A stretch of DNA of 64,000 bases from Pseudoalteromonas sp. XI10 (GCF_001469895.1 NZ_LOPY01000019.1:186001-250000); one strand, 5' to 3'. Shown: positions 8,651 to 18,123, numbered from the stretch's first letter. The notes: generated by a model from the sequence alone, not told the origin. Numbers and translations: made by a program.

Positions 8651-9958
8651 ATGAAACCTTTAAAAGTTGCTGTGATTTGCGCGGCTGCTTTCACAAGCAG
8701 CCTTGTAGTCCCAAGCGTTGTTAGCATGTTACCAGGTGTTACACTGGCAACAGCTTACGCTGAGGAGCAAAAAACCAAACGAGTACCTGCACTGCGCGAA
8801 AAAGTGTATAGCCAATTAGCACGAGCACAAAAGCTGGCTGATGATGGAGATGCAAAAGCAGGGTTAGAAGCTCTTGATAGTATTCAAGAACGCTCTTCAA
8901 GCATGAACTCATATGAAATTGCCATGATGCATAATTTCTACGGTTTTATTTACTACAACGAAAACGACCTTGATAAAGCAATTGCGTCGTTTGAAAAAGT
9001 AGTAAACGAAGATGCGATTCCAGAAACATTACGTGTAAGCACCACCTTTAGCTTAGCGCAACTTGCAATGGCTAATAGCGATTACGAAAAGGTAATCAAA
9101 TATTTAGCACAGTGGGATGTGATTAACGACAAGCCTAAAACAGATGCTTATTACGTATTGAAATCTCAAGCGTATTATCAGCTTAAAGATTACCAAAAAG
9201 GCATTGAGAACATTAACCTAGCTATCGCAGAAGCCGACAGCAAAGGTGAGATGCCAAAAGAAAACTGGTTAATCTTACAACGTGCAATGTACTACTCACT
9301 TAATCAGTCTGACAAAGTGGTCGAGGTACTTGAGCGTTTAGTTAAGCTTTACAACAAGCCAGAGTACTGGGTTCAGTTAGGTGGCATGTACGGTGAAACG
9401 GGCGCAGAGAAAAAGCAATTAGCGATTTTAGAAGCGGCATATCAACAAGGTTTCATGAAATCTAAATCAGATTTACGTCAATTATCACAAGTGTATTTAT
9501 ACAACGGCCTGGCTTTTAAAGCGGCGAACGTGATGAGTAAAGCAATGCAAGACGGTGTCGCTGAAAAATCAGCGAAAAACTATGCCTTTGTTGCAGAAGC
9601 AATGGTACAAGCAAAAGAAGCTGAAAAGTCACTTGCTTACTTTGCAAAAGCCGCTGATTTAGTAACGCACGGTCAGTACGAACAACGTATTGCAGAGGTA
9701 AGCATTAATCTTGAAAAATACGAAGAAGCAGCGGATGCAGCACGTAAAGCCCTAGATAAAGGCGGCTTAGAGTTTGAATCAAATGTGTATGTTGCCTTAG
9801 GTATGGCGCAATACAATTTACAAAACTTTGATGCCTCGATTTTAGCGTTTGAGCAAGCGGAAAAACACAAAAAGTCGCAGCGATTAGCTGAGCAATGGAT
9901 CAAGTATGTGAAGCGTGAAAAAGTGCACGCCGAAACATTACGTACCGCTTTACTCTAA
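8651..9958 (+). CDS. TPR protein of the TonB2 operon
   Basis: A 435-residue protein with an N-terminal signal or anchor (about 1-38, ending TAYAEE) and a chain of tetratricopeptide repeats covering most of the rest (for example YGFIYYNENDLDKAIASFEK and a near-terminal GMAQYNLQNFDASILAFEQA). TPR genes commonly close TtpC/TonB2 operons. The protein probably scaffolds or stabilises the complex in the periplasm (inference). It begins 17 bases after tonB with a GAGGAAT ribosome site, and a strong terminator follows, so the operon ends here. Confidence 0.9.
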   Translation: MKPLKVAVICAAAFTSSLVVPSVVSMLPGVTLATAYAEEQKTKRVPALREKVYSQLARAQKLADDGDAKAGLEALDSIQERSSSMNSYEIAMMHNFYGFIYYNENDLDKAIASFEKVVNEDAIPETLRVSTTFSLAQLAMANSDYEKVIKYLAQWDVINDKPKTDAYYVLKSQAYYQLKDYQKGIENINLAIAEADSKGEMPKENWLILQRAMYYSLNQSDKVVEVLERLVKLYNKPEYWVQLGGMYGETGAEKKQLAILEAAYQQGFMKSKSDLRQLSQVYLYNGLAFKAANVMSKAMQDGVAEKSAKNYAFVAEAMVQAKEAEKSLAYFAKAADLVTHGQYEQRIAEVSINLEKYEEAADAARKALDKGGLEFESNVYVALGMAQYNLQNFDASILAFEQAEKHKKSQRLAEQWIKYVKREKVHAETLRTALL

Positions 9959-10010
9959 ATCGTATTCAACAGGTAAGCGTACAAAAGAACTAAATTATAA
10001 TCGCAACACC

Positions 10011-10036
10011 AAAGCTGCCTTCGGGCGGCTTTTTTC
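10011..10036 (+). terminator. Rho-independent terminator closing the TonB2 operon
   Basis: A stem of AGCTGCC pairs with GGCGGCT around a stable TTCG tetraloop and is followed by a T-rich run. It lies about 55 bases after the stop of the TPR gene. Confidence 0.92.
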
Positions 10037-10080
10037 CGTTCCTAAAATTAACTAACCTACTCTTTTTTATATAATTAATA

Positions 10081-10120
10081 TTGTCATTTTATGTTTATTA
10101 AAGTGTAACTAGTTTGTCAT
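10081..10120 (+). promoter_or_regulatory. Paired YTGTCAT motifs upstream of the lipoprotein/receptor unit (candidate Pho box)
   Basis: TTGTCAT at 10081-10087 and again at 10114-10120, 33 bp apart, mirror the pair at 4777-4816. A weaker GTGTAAC at the 11-bp phase position 10103 directly precedes the second motif, giving a degenerate tandem. The stretch is AT-rich and lies about 130 bases before the start codon. Binding by PhoB is inference. Confidence 0.4.
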
Positions 10121-10148
10121 ACAGCTCCCGTAAGGTAGTCGCAGTTTA

Positions 10149-10203
10149 AAACTCAAGTGACCCAAAAGCATTAAGTTTCAGTGCTTTTTGGTGACTTGAG
10201 TTT
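10149..10203 (+). promoter_or_regulatory. Large inverted repeat in the leader of the lipoprotein gene
   Basis: A 22-bp arm (10149-10170) pairs with 10182-10203 with only two mismatches and an 11-base loop. There is no T-run after it, so it is not an ordinary terminator. It lies 45 bases before the start codon and would form a very stable hairpin in the leader of the mRNA. It could protect the transcript, control translation, or be a paired binding site. Confidence 0.75.
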
Positions 10204-10248
10204 ATGCGCTAACACAATAATTAAATATCTATCTTAACGGAGTGAACA

Positions 10249-13200
10249 ATGAAATTATCTGACTTATTCAAAGTTAGTTTGGTAGCTGCAGCAGTTTCTT
10301 TAGCTGGTTGTGGTGGTGATTTAGTCGTTAAAGAAGGCGACACCACTGTCAACGAAGGCGATAACGTCACTAACATCATCGATAACGGTGGGGACAATGG
10401 TGATAACGGCGGCGACCAATCAGGTCGTGATGATTCTCAAAACGCAACAACTGGTTTCCCAACTGACATCGAAAATGCCTTAACACAAGGTTTAGCAACA
10501 GATGTTTCTTCAGAATTCCCAACGATTACAGATAAACCAGTTTACCGTTTATCAGCAGACACTACATTCACAGCTGATGTAACACTAACAAACGATGCTC
10601 ACTGGATTTTAAATGGTCGTACAGCTGTAGGTAATGACCGCGCTGATAACGCTGTTTTATATATCCAACAAGGTACTACATTAATCGGTGAATCGGGTGA
10701 CGACTTCTTGGTTGTTCGTCGTGGTTCACAAATCGAATCAGTAGGTACTGTAAGCCAGCCAATCACAATGACTTCGATTCAAGATGTGACTAATGTTGAG
10801 ACGTCTATCGGTCAGTGGGGTGGATTAGTTCTTCTTGGTAATGCACCTGCAAACTCATGTGGTGACCAAGAAGGCGAAGCAACTGCAGACGAACTTGCAA
10901 ACTGTGGTGTTGCTGCAGAAGGTGATGCAGGTCAATTCGGTGGTAACGTTGCAGATGATAACTCAGGTACATTGAAATACTTAGTTGTTAAACATGCAGG
11001 TAAAACACTGGGTAATGGTGACGAATTAAACGGTATTTCATTTGCTGGTGTTGGTTCTGCAACAACTGTTGATTACATTCAAGTACACGAAAACTTAGAT
11101 GATGGTATCGAGTTCTTTGGTGGTACAGTAAACGTAAGTAACGTGGTACTTACAAGCATTGGTGATGACTCACTAGATTGGTCATTTGGTTGGACTGGTA
11201 CGGCGAAAAACGTATACATTCAACAAGCTGCGAACTTAGGTGACAACGCGATTGAAGCGGATAACTCAGAGTTTGATTCAGACGCTACACCACTGACTAA
11301 CCCTACAATTGAAAACGTTACAATCGTAGGTGCAGAAGGTAACAATGGTATTCGCCTACGTGCAGGTACTGCAGGTATGCTGAAAAACGTTTTCGTTACA
11401 GGCCCTGCAACGTATGAAAACTGTTTACGTGTTGGTTCTGATTCAGTGCCTCGTGCAGAAGATGGCTCTCTAACTATCACTAACTCAATTGTTGCTTGTC
11501 AAACTGCTGCGAATAACTTCGGTAGCGAAACAATTAATGGTGGTACTGTACAAGCATGGTTTGAAGGCCAAGACGGTAACCAAACTCTTACACCAGCAGA
11601 TTTAATGCTAGATGATAATGGTTATATGCCTTTAGCGGGTTCACCATTATTAGCGAATGGTCAAATCGGTGCATTTAGCGCAACAAATAACTGGATGGAA
11701 GGTTGGACTGTTGCTATCAATGGCGGTTTCCCAACGGATATTGAAAATGCAATGGCGCAAGGTCTTGCGACAGACGTTTCATCTGAATTCCCACAAATCA
11801 CTGACAAGCCGGTTTATCGTTTAGCTGAAGATACAACCTTCACTGCAGATGTAACATTAACAAATGACGCTCACTGGATCTTAAATGGTCGTACAGCAGT
11901 AGGTGGTGACCGTACTGATAGCGCAACATTATATGTTCAAGCGGGTACTACATTAATTGGTGAAACAGGTGATGACTTCTTAGTTGTTCGTCGTGGCTCA
12001 CAAATTAACGCAAACGGTAATGCAACAGCACCAATCACTATGACATCTATCCAAGATATGACAGGTGCAGAAACAGGCATCGGTCAATGGGGTGGTTTAG
12101 TATTACTTGGTAATGCACCGGCTAACTCATGTGGTGACCAACAAGGTGAAACAACACCTGAAGAGCTAGCAAACTGTGGTGTTGCAGCTGAAGGTGATGC
12201 AGGTCAATTCGGTGGTGATGATGCAGAAGACAACTCAGGTGTTGTTCGTTATGTTGTTGTTAAACACGCAGGTAAAACACTGGGTAATGGCGATGAGCTA
12301 AATGGTATTTCATTCGCGGGTGTTGGTTCTCAAACAAAAGTTGAATACATCCAGGTTCACCAAAACCTTGACGATGGTATCGAGTTCTTCGGTGGTACTG
12401 TTAACGTTCGTAACGTTGTACTAACTGATATTGGTGATGACGCGTTTGACTGGTCATTTGGTTGGACAGGTCGCGCACAGAACGTTTATATCCAACAATC
12501 ATCTGTTGAAGGTGACAATGCAATTGAAGCAGATAACTCTGAATTCGATTCAAACGCTACACCATTAACTAAGCCATTACTTTCAAACGTAACGATTGTT
12601 GGTGCTGACGGTAAAAACGGTGTTCGTCTTCGTGCAGGTACTGCGGGTGTTATCCGTAACATGGTTGTGACAGGCCCTGAAGGTTACAAAAACTGTTTAC
12701 GTGTAGGTTCTGACTCTGTAGCAAATGCTGAGTCTGGTGAGCTTTCTATCGAGAACTCAGTGGTAGCATGTAGTGCAGACAATAACTTCGGTTCTGAAGC
12801 AATCGGTTCTGGTAATGTTCAGTCTTGGTTCGAAGGTCAAACTGGTAACCAAACACTTACTGCAGCGACATTAAACCTTGCTACAGATGGTTTCACACCT
12901 AAATCAACCTCGCCATTATTAGGTGCAGGTGTTGATGCGTCAGACCTTGACCCATTCTTCACTAAAACAAGCTACATTGGTGCATTTGACGGTGACAACA
13001 ACTGGATGGAAGGTTGGACAGTTGCTGTAAACCCTAGCTTCCCTGCTGATATCACAAACGCAATGGAGCAAGGTTTAGCGACTGATGTTTCTGCAAGCTT
13101 CCCACAAATTACCGATAAACCAGTTTATCAGTTAGCACAAGATGTTGTTTTCACATCTGACGTGACATTAACTAACGATGCTCACTGGATACTTAAAGGC

Positions 13201-14349
13201 CGCACAGCAGTGGGTGGTGACCGTACTGATAGCGCAACACTTTATGTTCAATTTGGTACAACGCTAATCGGTGAAAGCGGTGATGACTTCTTAGTTGTTC
13301 GTCGTGACTCGAAGATTGAAGCGGTAGGTACAGCAACTCAACCAATCGTTATGACATCAATCCAAGATATGACAGGTGCTGAAACAGGCATTGGTCAATG
13401 GGGTGGTGTAGTGCTTCTTGGTAATGCACCAGCGAACTCTTGTGGTGACCAAGTAGGCGAAACAACGGCTGATGAACTAGCAAACTGTGGTGTTGCTGCA
13501 GAAGGTGATGCTGGTCAATTCGGTGGTAACCAACCAGAAGATAACTCAGGTACACTTAAGTATGTTGTTGTAAAACAAGCCGGTAAAACACTAGGTAACG
13601 GTGATGAGCTTAACGGTATTTCACTTGCAGGTGTTGGTAGCCAAACTGAACTTGATTATATCCACGTTCACGAAAACCTTGATGACGGTGTTGAATTCTT
13701 CGGTGGTACTGCAAGCATCAGCCACTTAGTACTGACAAACATTGGTGATGACTCGCTAGATTGGTCATTCGGTTGGACAGGTAATGCACAATACGTATTA
13801 ATCAAGCAGTCTTCATCTGAAGGTGACAATGCAATTGAAGCTGATAACTCAGAGTTTGATTCAGATGCATCACCTTTAACAACACCTACTATCTCTAACG
13901 TAACTATCATCGGTGCAGATGGTTTAAACGGTATCCGTTTACGTGCAGGTACTGCGGGTATGCTGAAAAACGTAGTAGTAACAGGTGGTGAAGGTTATAA
14001 AAACTGCTTACGAGTTGGCGCAGATTCAGCACCTCGTGCTGAAGATGGTTCACTTACTATCAGCCACTCAGTAGTTGCATGTGCAACAGATAACAACTTC
14101 TCAAGCCAAGCAATTGGTACGGGTAATGTTCAATCTTGGTTCGAAGGCCAAGAAGGTAACTCTATCATGGACGCAGCAATGTTAGGTCTTAGCGACAACG
14201 GTTATCAACCAAGTGCAGAATCAGCACTACTTGGTAGCGGTTTCGATGCTTCAAGCCTTAATAGCTTCTTCGACCAAGTAGATTACATCGGTGCAATGGA
14301 TGCGCAAACAGACTGGACAGCAGGTTGGGTAAAAGTAGGTCTTAACTAA
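10249..14349 (+). CDS. Surface/periplasmic lipoprotein with three ~435-residue beta-helix-like repeats
   Basis: A 1366-residue lipoprotein: signal peptide with lipobox LAGC, then an Asp/Gly-rich linker (about 35-62). Three tandem near-identical modules follow at residues 69-492, 493-929 and 930-1366. Each begins FP(T/A)DI and contains QWGG(L/V)VLLGNAPANSCGD, DLDDG-type turns (NLDDGIEFFGGT) and a conserved Cys pair pattern. The turn-rich repeats suggest a right-handed beta helix. Related modules occur in Bacteroidetes and Alteromonadales proteins of unknown function. It directly precedes a TonB-dependent receptor gene, so it may capture a substrate for it (inference). Module 1 lacks about 13 residues found near the end of modules 2 and 3. 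Confidence 0.85.
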   Translation: MKLSDLFKVSLVAAAVSLAGCGGDLVVKEGDTTVNEGDNVTNIIDNGGDNGDNGGDQSGRDDSQNATTGFPTDIENALTQGLATDVSSEFPTITDKPVYRLSADTTFTADVTLTNDAHWILNGRTAVGNDRADNAVLYIQQGTTLIGESGDDFLVVRRGSQIESVGTVSQPITMTSIQDVTNVETSIGQWGGLVLLGNAPANSCGDQEGEATADELANCGVAAEGDAGQFGGNVADDNSGTLKYLVVKHAGKTLGNGDELNGISFAGVGSATTVDYIQVHENLDDGIEFFGGTVNVSNVVLTSIGDDSLDWSFGWTGTAKNVYIQQAANLGDNAIEADNSEFDSDATPLTNPTIENVTIVGAEGNNGIRLRAGTAGMLKNVFVTGPATYENCLRVGSDSVPRAEDGSLTITNSIVACQTAANNFGSETINGGTVQAWFEGQDGNQTLTPADLMLDDNGYMPLAGSPLLANGQIGAFSATNNWMEGWTVAINGGFPTDIENAMAQGLATDVSSEFPQITDKPVYRLAEDTTFTADVTLTNDAHWILNGRTAVGGDRTDSATLYVQAGTTLIGETGDDFLVVRRGSQINANGNATAPITMTSIQDMTGAETGIGQWGGLVLLGNAPANSCGDQQGETTPEELANCGVAAEGDAGQFGGDDAEDNSGVVRYVVVKHAGKTLGNGDELNGISFAGVGSQTKVEYIQVHQNLDDGIEFFGGTVNVRNVVLTDIGDDAFDWSFGWTGRAQNVYIQQSSVEGDNAIEADNSEFDSNATPLTKPLLSNVTIVGADGKNGVRLRAGTAGVIRNMVVTGPEGYKNCLRVGSDSVANAESGELSIENSVVACSADNNFGSEAIGSGNVQSWFEGQTGNQTLTAATLNLATDGFTPKSTSPLLGAGVDASDLDPFFTKTSYIGAFDGDNNWMEGWTVAVNPSFPADITNAMEQGLATDVSASFPQITDKPVYQLAQDVVFTSDVTLTNDAHWILKGRTAVGGDRTDSATLYVQFGTTLIGESGDDFLVVRRDSKIEAVGTATQPIVMTSIQDMTGAETGIGQWGGVVLLGNAPANSCGDQVGETTADELANCGVAAEGDAGQFGGNQPEDNSGTLKYVVVKQAGKTLGNGDELNGISLAGVGSQTELDYIHVHENLDDGVEFFGGTASISHLVLTNIGDDSLDWSFGWTGNAQYVLIKQSSSEGDNAIEADNSEFDSDASPLTTPTISNVTIIGADGLNGIRLRAGTAGMLKNVVVTGGEGYKNCLRVGADSAPRAEDGSLTISHSVVACATDNNFSSQAIGTGNVQSWFEGQEGNSIMDAAMLGLSDNGYQPSAESALLGSGFDASSLNSFFDQVDYIGAMDAQTDWTAGWVKVGLN

Positions 14350-14364
14350 GCCCTTCTAATCCAT

Positions 14365-14384
14365 GGTCGGGGGCAACCCCGGCC
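14365..14384 (+). other. Intercistronic hairpin with a GCAA tetraloop
   Basis: GGTCGGGG pairs with CCCCGGCC (one G-U wobble) around GCAA, a GNRA tetraloop. It lies between the lipoprotein and receptor genes and has no immediate T-run. It probably limits read-through or protects the upstream message rather than ending transcription fully. Confidence 0.65.
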
Positions 14385-14414
14385 AGCTTCTAGTTTTGTT
14401 TTCGGAGTATAATA

Positions 14415-17105
14415 ATGAAATCTTTTACCCCCTCTAAACTTGTGCGTTCAAAGATAAACCACGCAGTGCTTGCAGCATTAGTTGGCTTATCAGTGAATAC
14501 TGCCTATGCAGCAGATGAAGCACAAGAAATTGAAGAAGTGGTTGCTGTAGGACAGCGTTTAAAAGGGAGTGCTGGCGCGGTTCTTCAAGAGCGTCAAAAT
14601 CAAGCTTTCGTTGCCGATATCATGGGTGCAGAGCAAATCTCTCGTACTGGTGATGGCGATGCTGCATCGGCACTTCGTCGTGTAACAGGTTTGACACTTG
14701 TTGATGGCAAGTTCATTTATGTTCGTGGTCTAGGTGAGCGATATTCGAGTACTCAGCTTAATAGCATGTATGTACCAAGTCCTGATCCAACTCGCTCAGT
14801 TGTACCGCTTGACTTATTTCCATCAGATATTATTGAAAGTTTAAGTGTTCAAAAATCGTTTTCACCCGATATGCCTGCGCATTTTGGTGGTGGTAACGTA
14901 AATATTAGAACTAAATCAATTCCGACTGATTTTTTATTTAAAGTCGATATTGGTACTTCTTATAACACCAATAACAGTGATACAGGCTACTTCTATGAAG
15001 GTGGTGATGATGACTGGATGGGGCGTGATGATGGTACTCGTGCGTTACCTAGTGAGTTCATCGATGCCTTTTATGGTGCGGGCCTTGAGGGCGATATCAA
15101 TACAACACTGGCTGAACGCCAAGCATTGATGTCGGCTCTTGATTGGAACATTTCAGCAACAGAAAAAGATGTTGATCCTGAAATGAGCTTTTCAGTTTCG
15201 CTAGGCGATCGCTTTGAAAGTGAAATGGGCACATATGGTGTGTTAGCTGCGGTTTCTTACGAAAATGAGTGGGAAGTAGCACAAGAAAAAAGTGGTACAA
15301 ACCTCGGTAGCTTAGGATGTGAAGACAAGTGTTTTGCTCAGTATTACGATGGTACATCGACTGAACAAAATGTACGTTGGAGCGGTACCTTCAATATTGG
15401 TTATGAGTTTAATTCAAACCATAAAATTGAACTGACTAATATTGCCCTGCATGACATGCGTGACCGCGTTCGTAATCGTAATTTCTATGATGCCAACGAA
15501 ACGGAAGAAGGTGTACGTGATCTTCGCCGTGTTGATGTTGTGTATGAAGAGCGTGAAATGTTCTCTAGCCAATTAAAAGGGACACACAACTTTATCGACT
15601 TTAACAACTTGTTTGTTGATTGGTACGCCGGTACAAGCCGTGCAAACCGTGATGCACCAGGTGGTGTAGACGCTGTTTTTCAACGTAACTACGACGATGG
15701 AGTATTTGTTTCTGAGCAATTACAAGACGTTTCAGCAACTAACGTAACACGTGAATTCCAAGTGCTTCATGACGAAGTTGATACCTGGGGTTGGAACATG
15801 GGTATGCCATTTTATGGTGAAGGCTATGAGCTTGAGCTAAAAGTGGGTGGCGATTTCTCAGAGAAAACCCGTACAGCAAACAATACTACATTTGGGATTA
15901 CACACCGCGGTATTTCAGATGATTATTCATTTGGTTCACGTTTAGATGAGATTTTTGCTTACGATAACATCAATAATGATGCTTTCTATGCAAGCTCAAC
16001 GGGTTCTGGCATTTTTGATGACAGAACAACAGACGGCGATAAATACAGTGCAGCCCATAAGTTAGATGCATATTACTTTATGGCTGATTACTTCCTAGAC
16101 AACACGTGGCGTATTACCGGTGGTGTTCGTTGGGAAGATTTTGCCCAAGTATCAGTACCATTTAAGGCGCATAGTAACTTATTTGATGCCACAACGGATG
16201 AACTCGCTGAAGTAGCAATTAAAGAAGACGATTTTTATCCTTCTTTAGCTGTGACTTATATCATGGATGAAGAAATGCAATTTCGTTTAAATTTAAGCGA
16301 AACAACGATTCGCCCTGATATGCGTGATGTAAGTTCTACGTTCTTCGTTGACCCGTTAACAGAGTTCCTAGTTCGTGGTTCACCAACACTACAAAGTTCA
16401 AAACTGAAAAATGCTGACTTCCGTTTTGAATGGTATATGGCATCGGGTAATAACCTATCAGTTGCATTGTTCTACAAAGACATTACAAACCCTATTGAAA
16501 TGGTAGAACTTGCAGGTGTAGGTGGTGCTGCGCCACAGTTATTAACTGCAAACGCTGAATCAGGTGAGTTAACGGGTATTGAAGTTGATTTCTTGACTGA
16601 CTTTAGCTTTATCAGTGCAGATTGGTCGAGTGTGTTCTTGTCGGGTAACGTTACGCTATCTGATTCAACTGTGAAACTAGGTATTGATGATTCTGACGGC
16701 GTTGATTCGTTGTTTGAGCAGCAATTAAAAGATGCACTTGATGCAGATACAGTGTCTAACATTGTTACTAACGATGAGCGCCGTTTAGTGGGTCACTCTG
16801 AGTGGGTAGCAAACTTACAGATGGGTTATGACTCTGCTGATGGTTTCCATTCGACATCACTTGTATATAACGTGTTTGGTCCACGTATTATTGTACCGGG
16901 TACTCGCGGTAATGAAGATGCTGAAGAAAAGCCATTCCATTCGCTTGATTTAGTTTATTCTTACTTCCCGAACTTCAACACAAAAGTTAAGTTCAAAATT
17001 GAAAACATCCTTGGTCAAGATAAAGAAATTGAACAAGAAGGTTTATCGCTTTGGAAGAAAGAAGAAGGCACTAAGTTTAGCTTAGGCTTCAGCTACGAGT
17101 TTTAA
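14415..17105 (+). CDS. TonB-dependent outer-membrane receptor
   Basis: An 896-residue receptor. Signal peptide about 1-32 (ending AYAADE), a TonB-box-like EIEEVVAVG soon after, and a plug domain (about 50-165) with RVTGLTLVDGKFIYVRGLGERY. A long 22-strand barrel follows, ending in the aromatic signature FSLGFSYEF needed for outer-membrane insertion. The substrate is not evident: it does not look like a classical siderophore receptor. The placement 65 bases after the repeat lipoprotein and downstream of a complete TonB2 motor suggests a dedicated uptake system. A terminator follows. Confidence 0.92.
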   Translation: MKSFTPSKLVRSKINHAVLAALVGLSVNTAYAADEAQEIEEVVAVGQRLKGSAGAVLQERQNQAFVADIMGAEQISRTGDGDAASALRRVTGLTLVDGKFIYVRGLGERYSSTQLNSMYVPSPDPTRSVVPLDLFPSDIIESLSVQKSFSPDMPAHFGGGNVNIRTKSIPTDFLFKVDIGTSYNTNNSDTGYFYEGGDDDWMGRDDGTRALPSEFIDAFYGAGLEGDINTTLAERQALMSALDWNISATEKDVDPEMSFSVSLGDRFESEMGTYGVLAAVSYENEWEVAQEKSGTNLGSLGCEDKCFAQYYDGTSTEQNVRWSGTFNIGYEFNSNHKIELTNIALHDMRDRVRNRNFYDANETEEGVRDLRRVDVVYEEREMFSSQLKGTHNFIDFNNLFVDWYAGTSRANRDAPGGVDAVFQRNYDDGVFVSEQLQDVSATNVTREFQVLHDEVDTWGWNMGMPFYGEGYELELKVGGDFSEKTRTANNTTFGITHRGISDDYSFGSRLDEIFAYDNINNDAFYASSTGSGIFDDRTTDGDKYSAAHKLDAYYFMADYFLDNTWRITGGVRWEDFAQVSVPFKAHSNLFDATTDELAEVAIKEDDFYPSLAVTYIMDEEMQFRLNLSETTIRPDMRDVSSTFFVDPLTEFLVRGSPTLQSSKLKNADFRFEWYMASGNNLSVALFYKDITNPIEMVELAGVGGAAPQLLTANAESGELTGIEVDFLTDFSFISADWSSVFLSGNVTLSDSTVKLGIDDSDGVDSLFEQQLKDALDADTVSNIVTNDERRLVGHSEWVANLQMGYDSADGFHSTSLVYNVFGPRIIVPGTRGNEDAEEKPFHSLDLVYSYFPNFNTKVKFKIENILGQDKEIEQEGLSLWKKEEGTKFSLGFSYEF

Positions 17106-17152
17106 TTAAACTCCCCAAGGAAGGATACAATAATAAATCCTAACGTTGATTT

Positions 17153-17178
17153 AGCCCTGCAATAGCAGGGCTTTTTTG
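17153..17178 (+). terminator. Rho-independent terminator after the TonB-dependent receptor
   Basis: AGCCCTGC pairs with GCAGGGCT around an AATA loop, followed by six T. Confidence 0.92.
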
Positions 17179-17226
17179 TCTAATTGCGTGTTATGGTAGT
17201 TCTAAGTGTTAAAACAGGGATTAAAA

Positions 17227-18123
17227 ATGGACTTACGGTTAATTATAAATGGTAAAAAAGCGGCTGATGAGCAGCTTCGTGACGCCATTGGTCAATTTCG
17301 AACTAGTCAGCAACTTGCGGTGCGAGTTACCTACGAAGGCGGTGACATTGAGCGCTTTATCAATGAAGCCGTGGCAGAGAGTGTAAAACGTGTTGTAGTA
17401 GCTGGTGGTGATGGCACCGTTAATGAAGCCGTTAATGCATTAATGAAACTGGAAGAGTCAAAGCGTTTAGAGCTTGCAATTTTACCTATGGGTACAGCGA
17501 ATGATTTTGCTACAGCTGCTAATATTCCTCACGGGTACTTGCCAGCACTGAAACTTGCCGCAGATGGTCAGCCGCATGCAATTGATACCGTAGAGGTTGA
17601 TAAGCGTTATTTTGTGAATGTAGCCAGTGCTGGCTTTGGGGCAAAAATTACCGCAACCACACCGCCTGCACTCAAAAACTTACTCGGTGGTGGAGCGTAT
17701 ACTTTGGCTGGGCTTGTACAAGCGCTGAGTTTTGTACCTTACAGTGGCGAGTTAACGCTGCCTGATGGTGAACGTACTTCGGGGGATATTATTGCCGCTG
17801 CCGTATGTAATGGCCGCCAAGCGGGCGGTGGCCAGCCACTTGCGCCACATGCGTACATAAATGATGGCTTGGTTGATTTAGTGGCGTTTACATCATTTGC
17901 AATTTCAGATGTACCAGCGGTTATCGAAGAGCTAAGTAACTATCCTAATTCATCACAACAATGGGTAAAACGCTTTCAAGTGCCTTGGCTTGAATGGCAA
18001 ACACAAACAGAAATGCCAATAAACTTAGATGGCGAGCCAATCACCTCAAAACAACAGCGTTTTGAAGTGCACGCTGGCGCGCTAAATATGGTGCTACCAG
18101 ACGCTTGCCCAATGCTAAGATGA
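17227..18123 (+). CDS. yegS: Lipid kinase YegS
   Basis: A 298-residue diacylglycerol-kinase-fold enzyme that phosphorylates lipids such as phosphatidylglycerol. The nucleotide-binding motif GGDGTVNEAVNAL is at about 66-78. The conserved PMGTANDFA loop and C-terminal NLDGEP segment are present. Length matches E. coli YegS (299). ATG at 17227 is chosen because CAGGGA precedes it and it gives the family N terminus; a GTG 21 bases upstream is also open. It stands alone between terminator-bounded neighbours. Confidence 0.9.
   Translation: MDLRLIINGKKAADEQLRDAIGQFRTSQQLAVRVTYEGGDIERFINEAVAESVKRVVVAGGDGTVNEAVNALMKLEESKRLELAILPMGTANDFATAANIPHGYLPALKLAADGQPHAIDTVEVDKRYFVNVASAGFGAKITATTPPALKNLLGGGAYTLAGLVQALSFVPYSGELTLPDGERTSGDIIAAAVCNGRQAGGGQPLAPHAYINDGLVDLVAFTSFAISDVPAVIEELSNYPNSSQQWVKRFQVPWLEWQTQTEMPINLDGEPITSKQQRFEVHAGALNMVLPDACPMLR

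Noticed and set aside
10149..10203. Hairpin as a Rho-independent terminator
   Set aside because: No T-run follows either arm, and a clear terminator for the previous operon already lies at 10011-10036.
13349..13910. Minus-strand open frames inside the lipoprotein gene
   Set aside because: They mirror the repeated coding sequence, lack ribosome sites and have low-complexity unlikely products.
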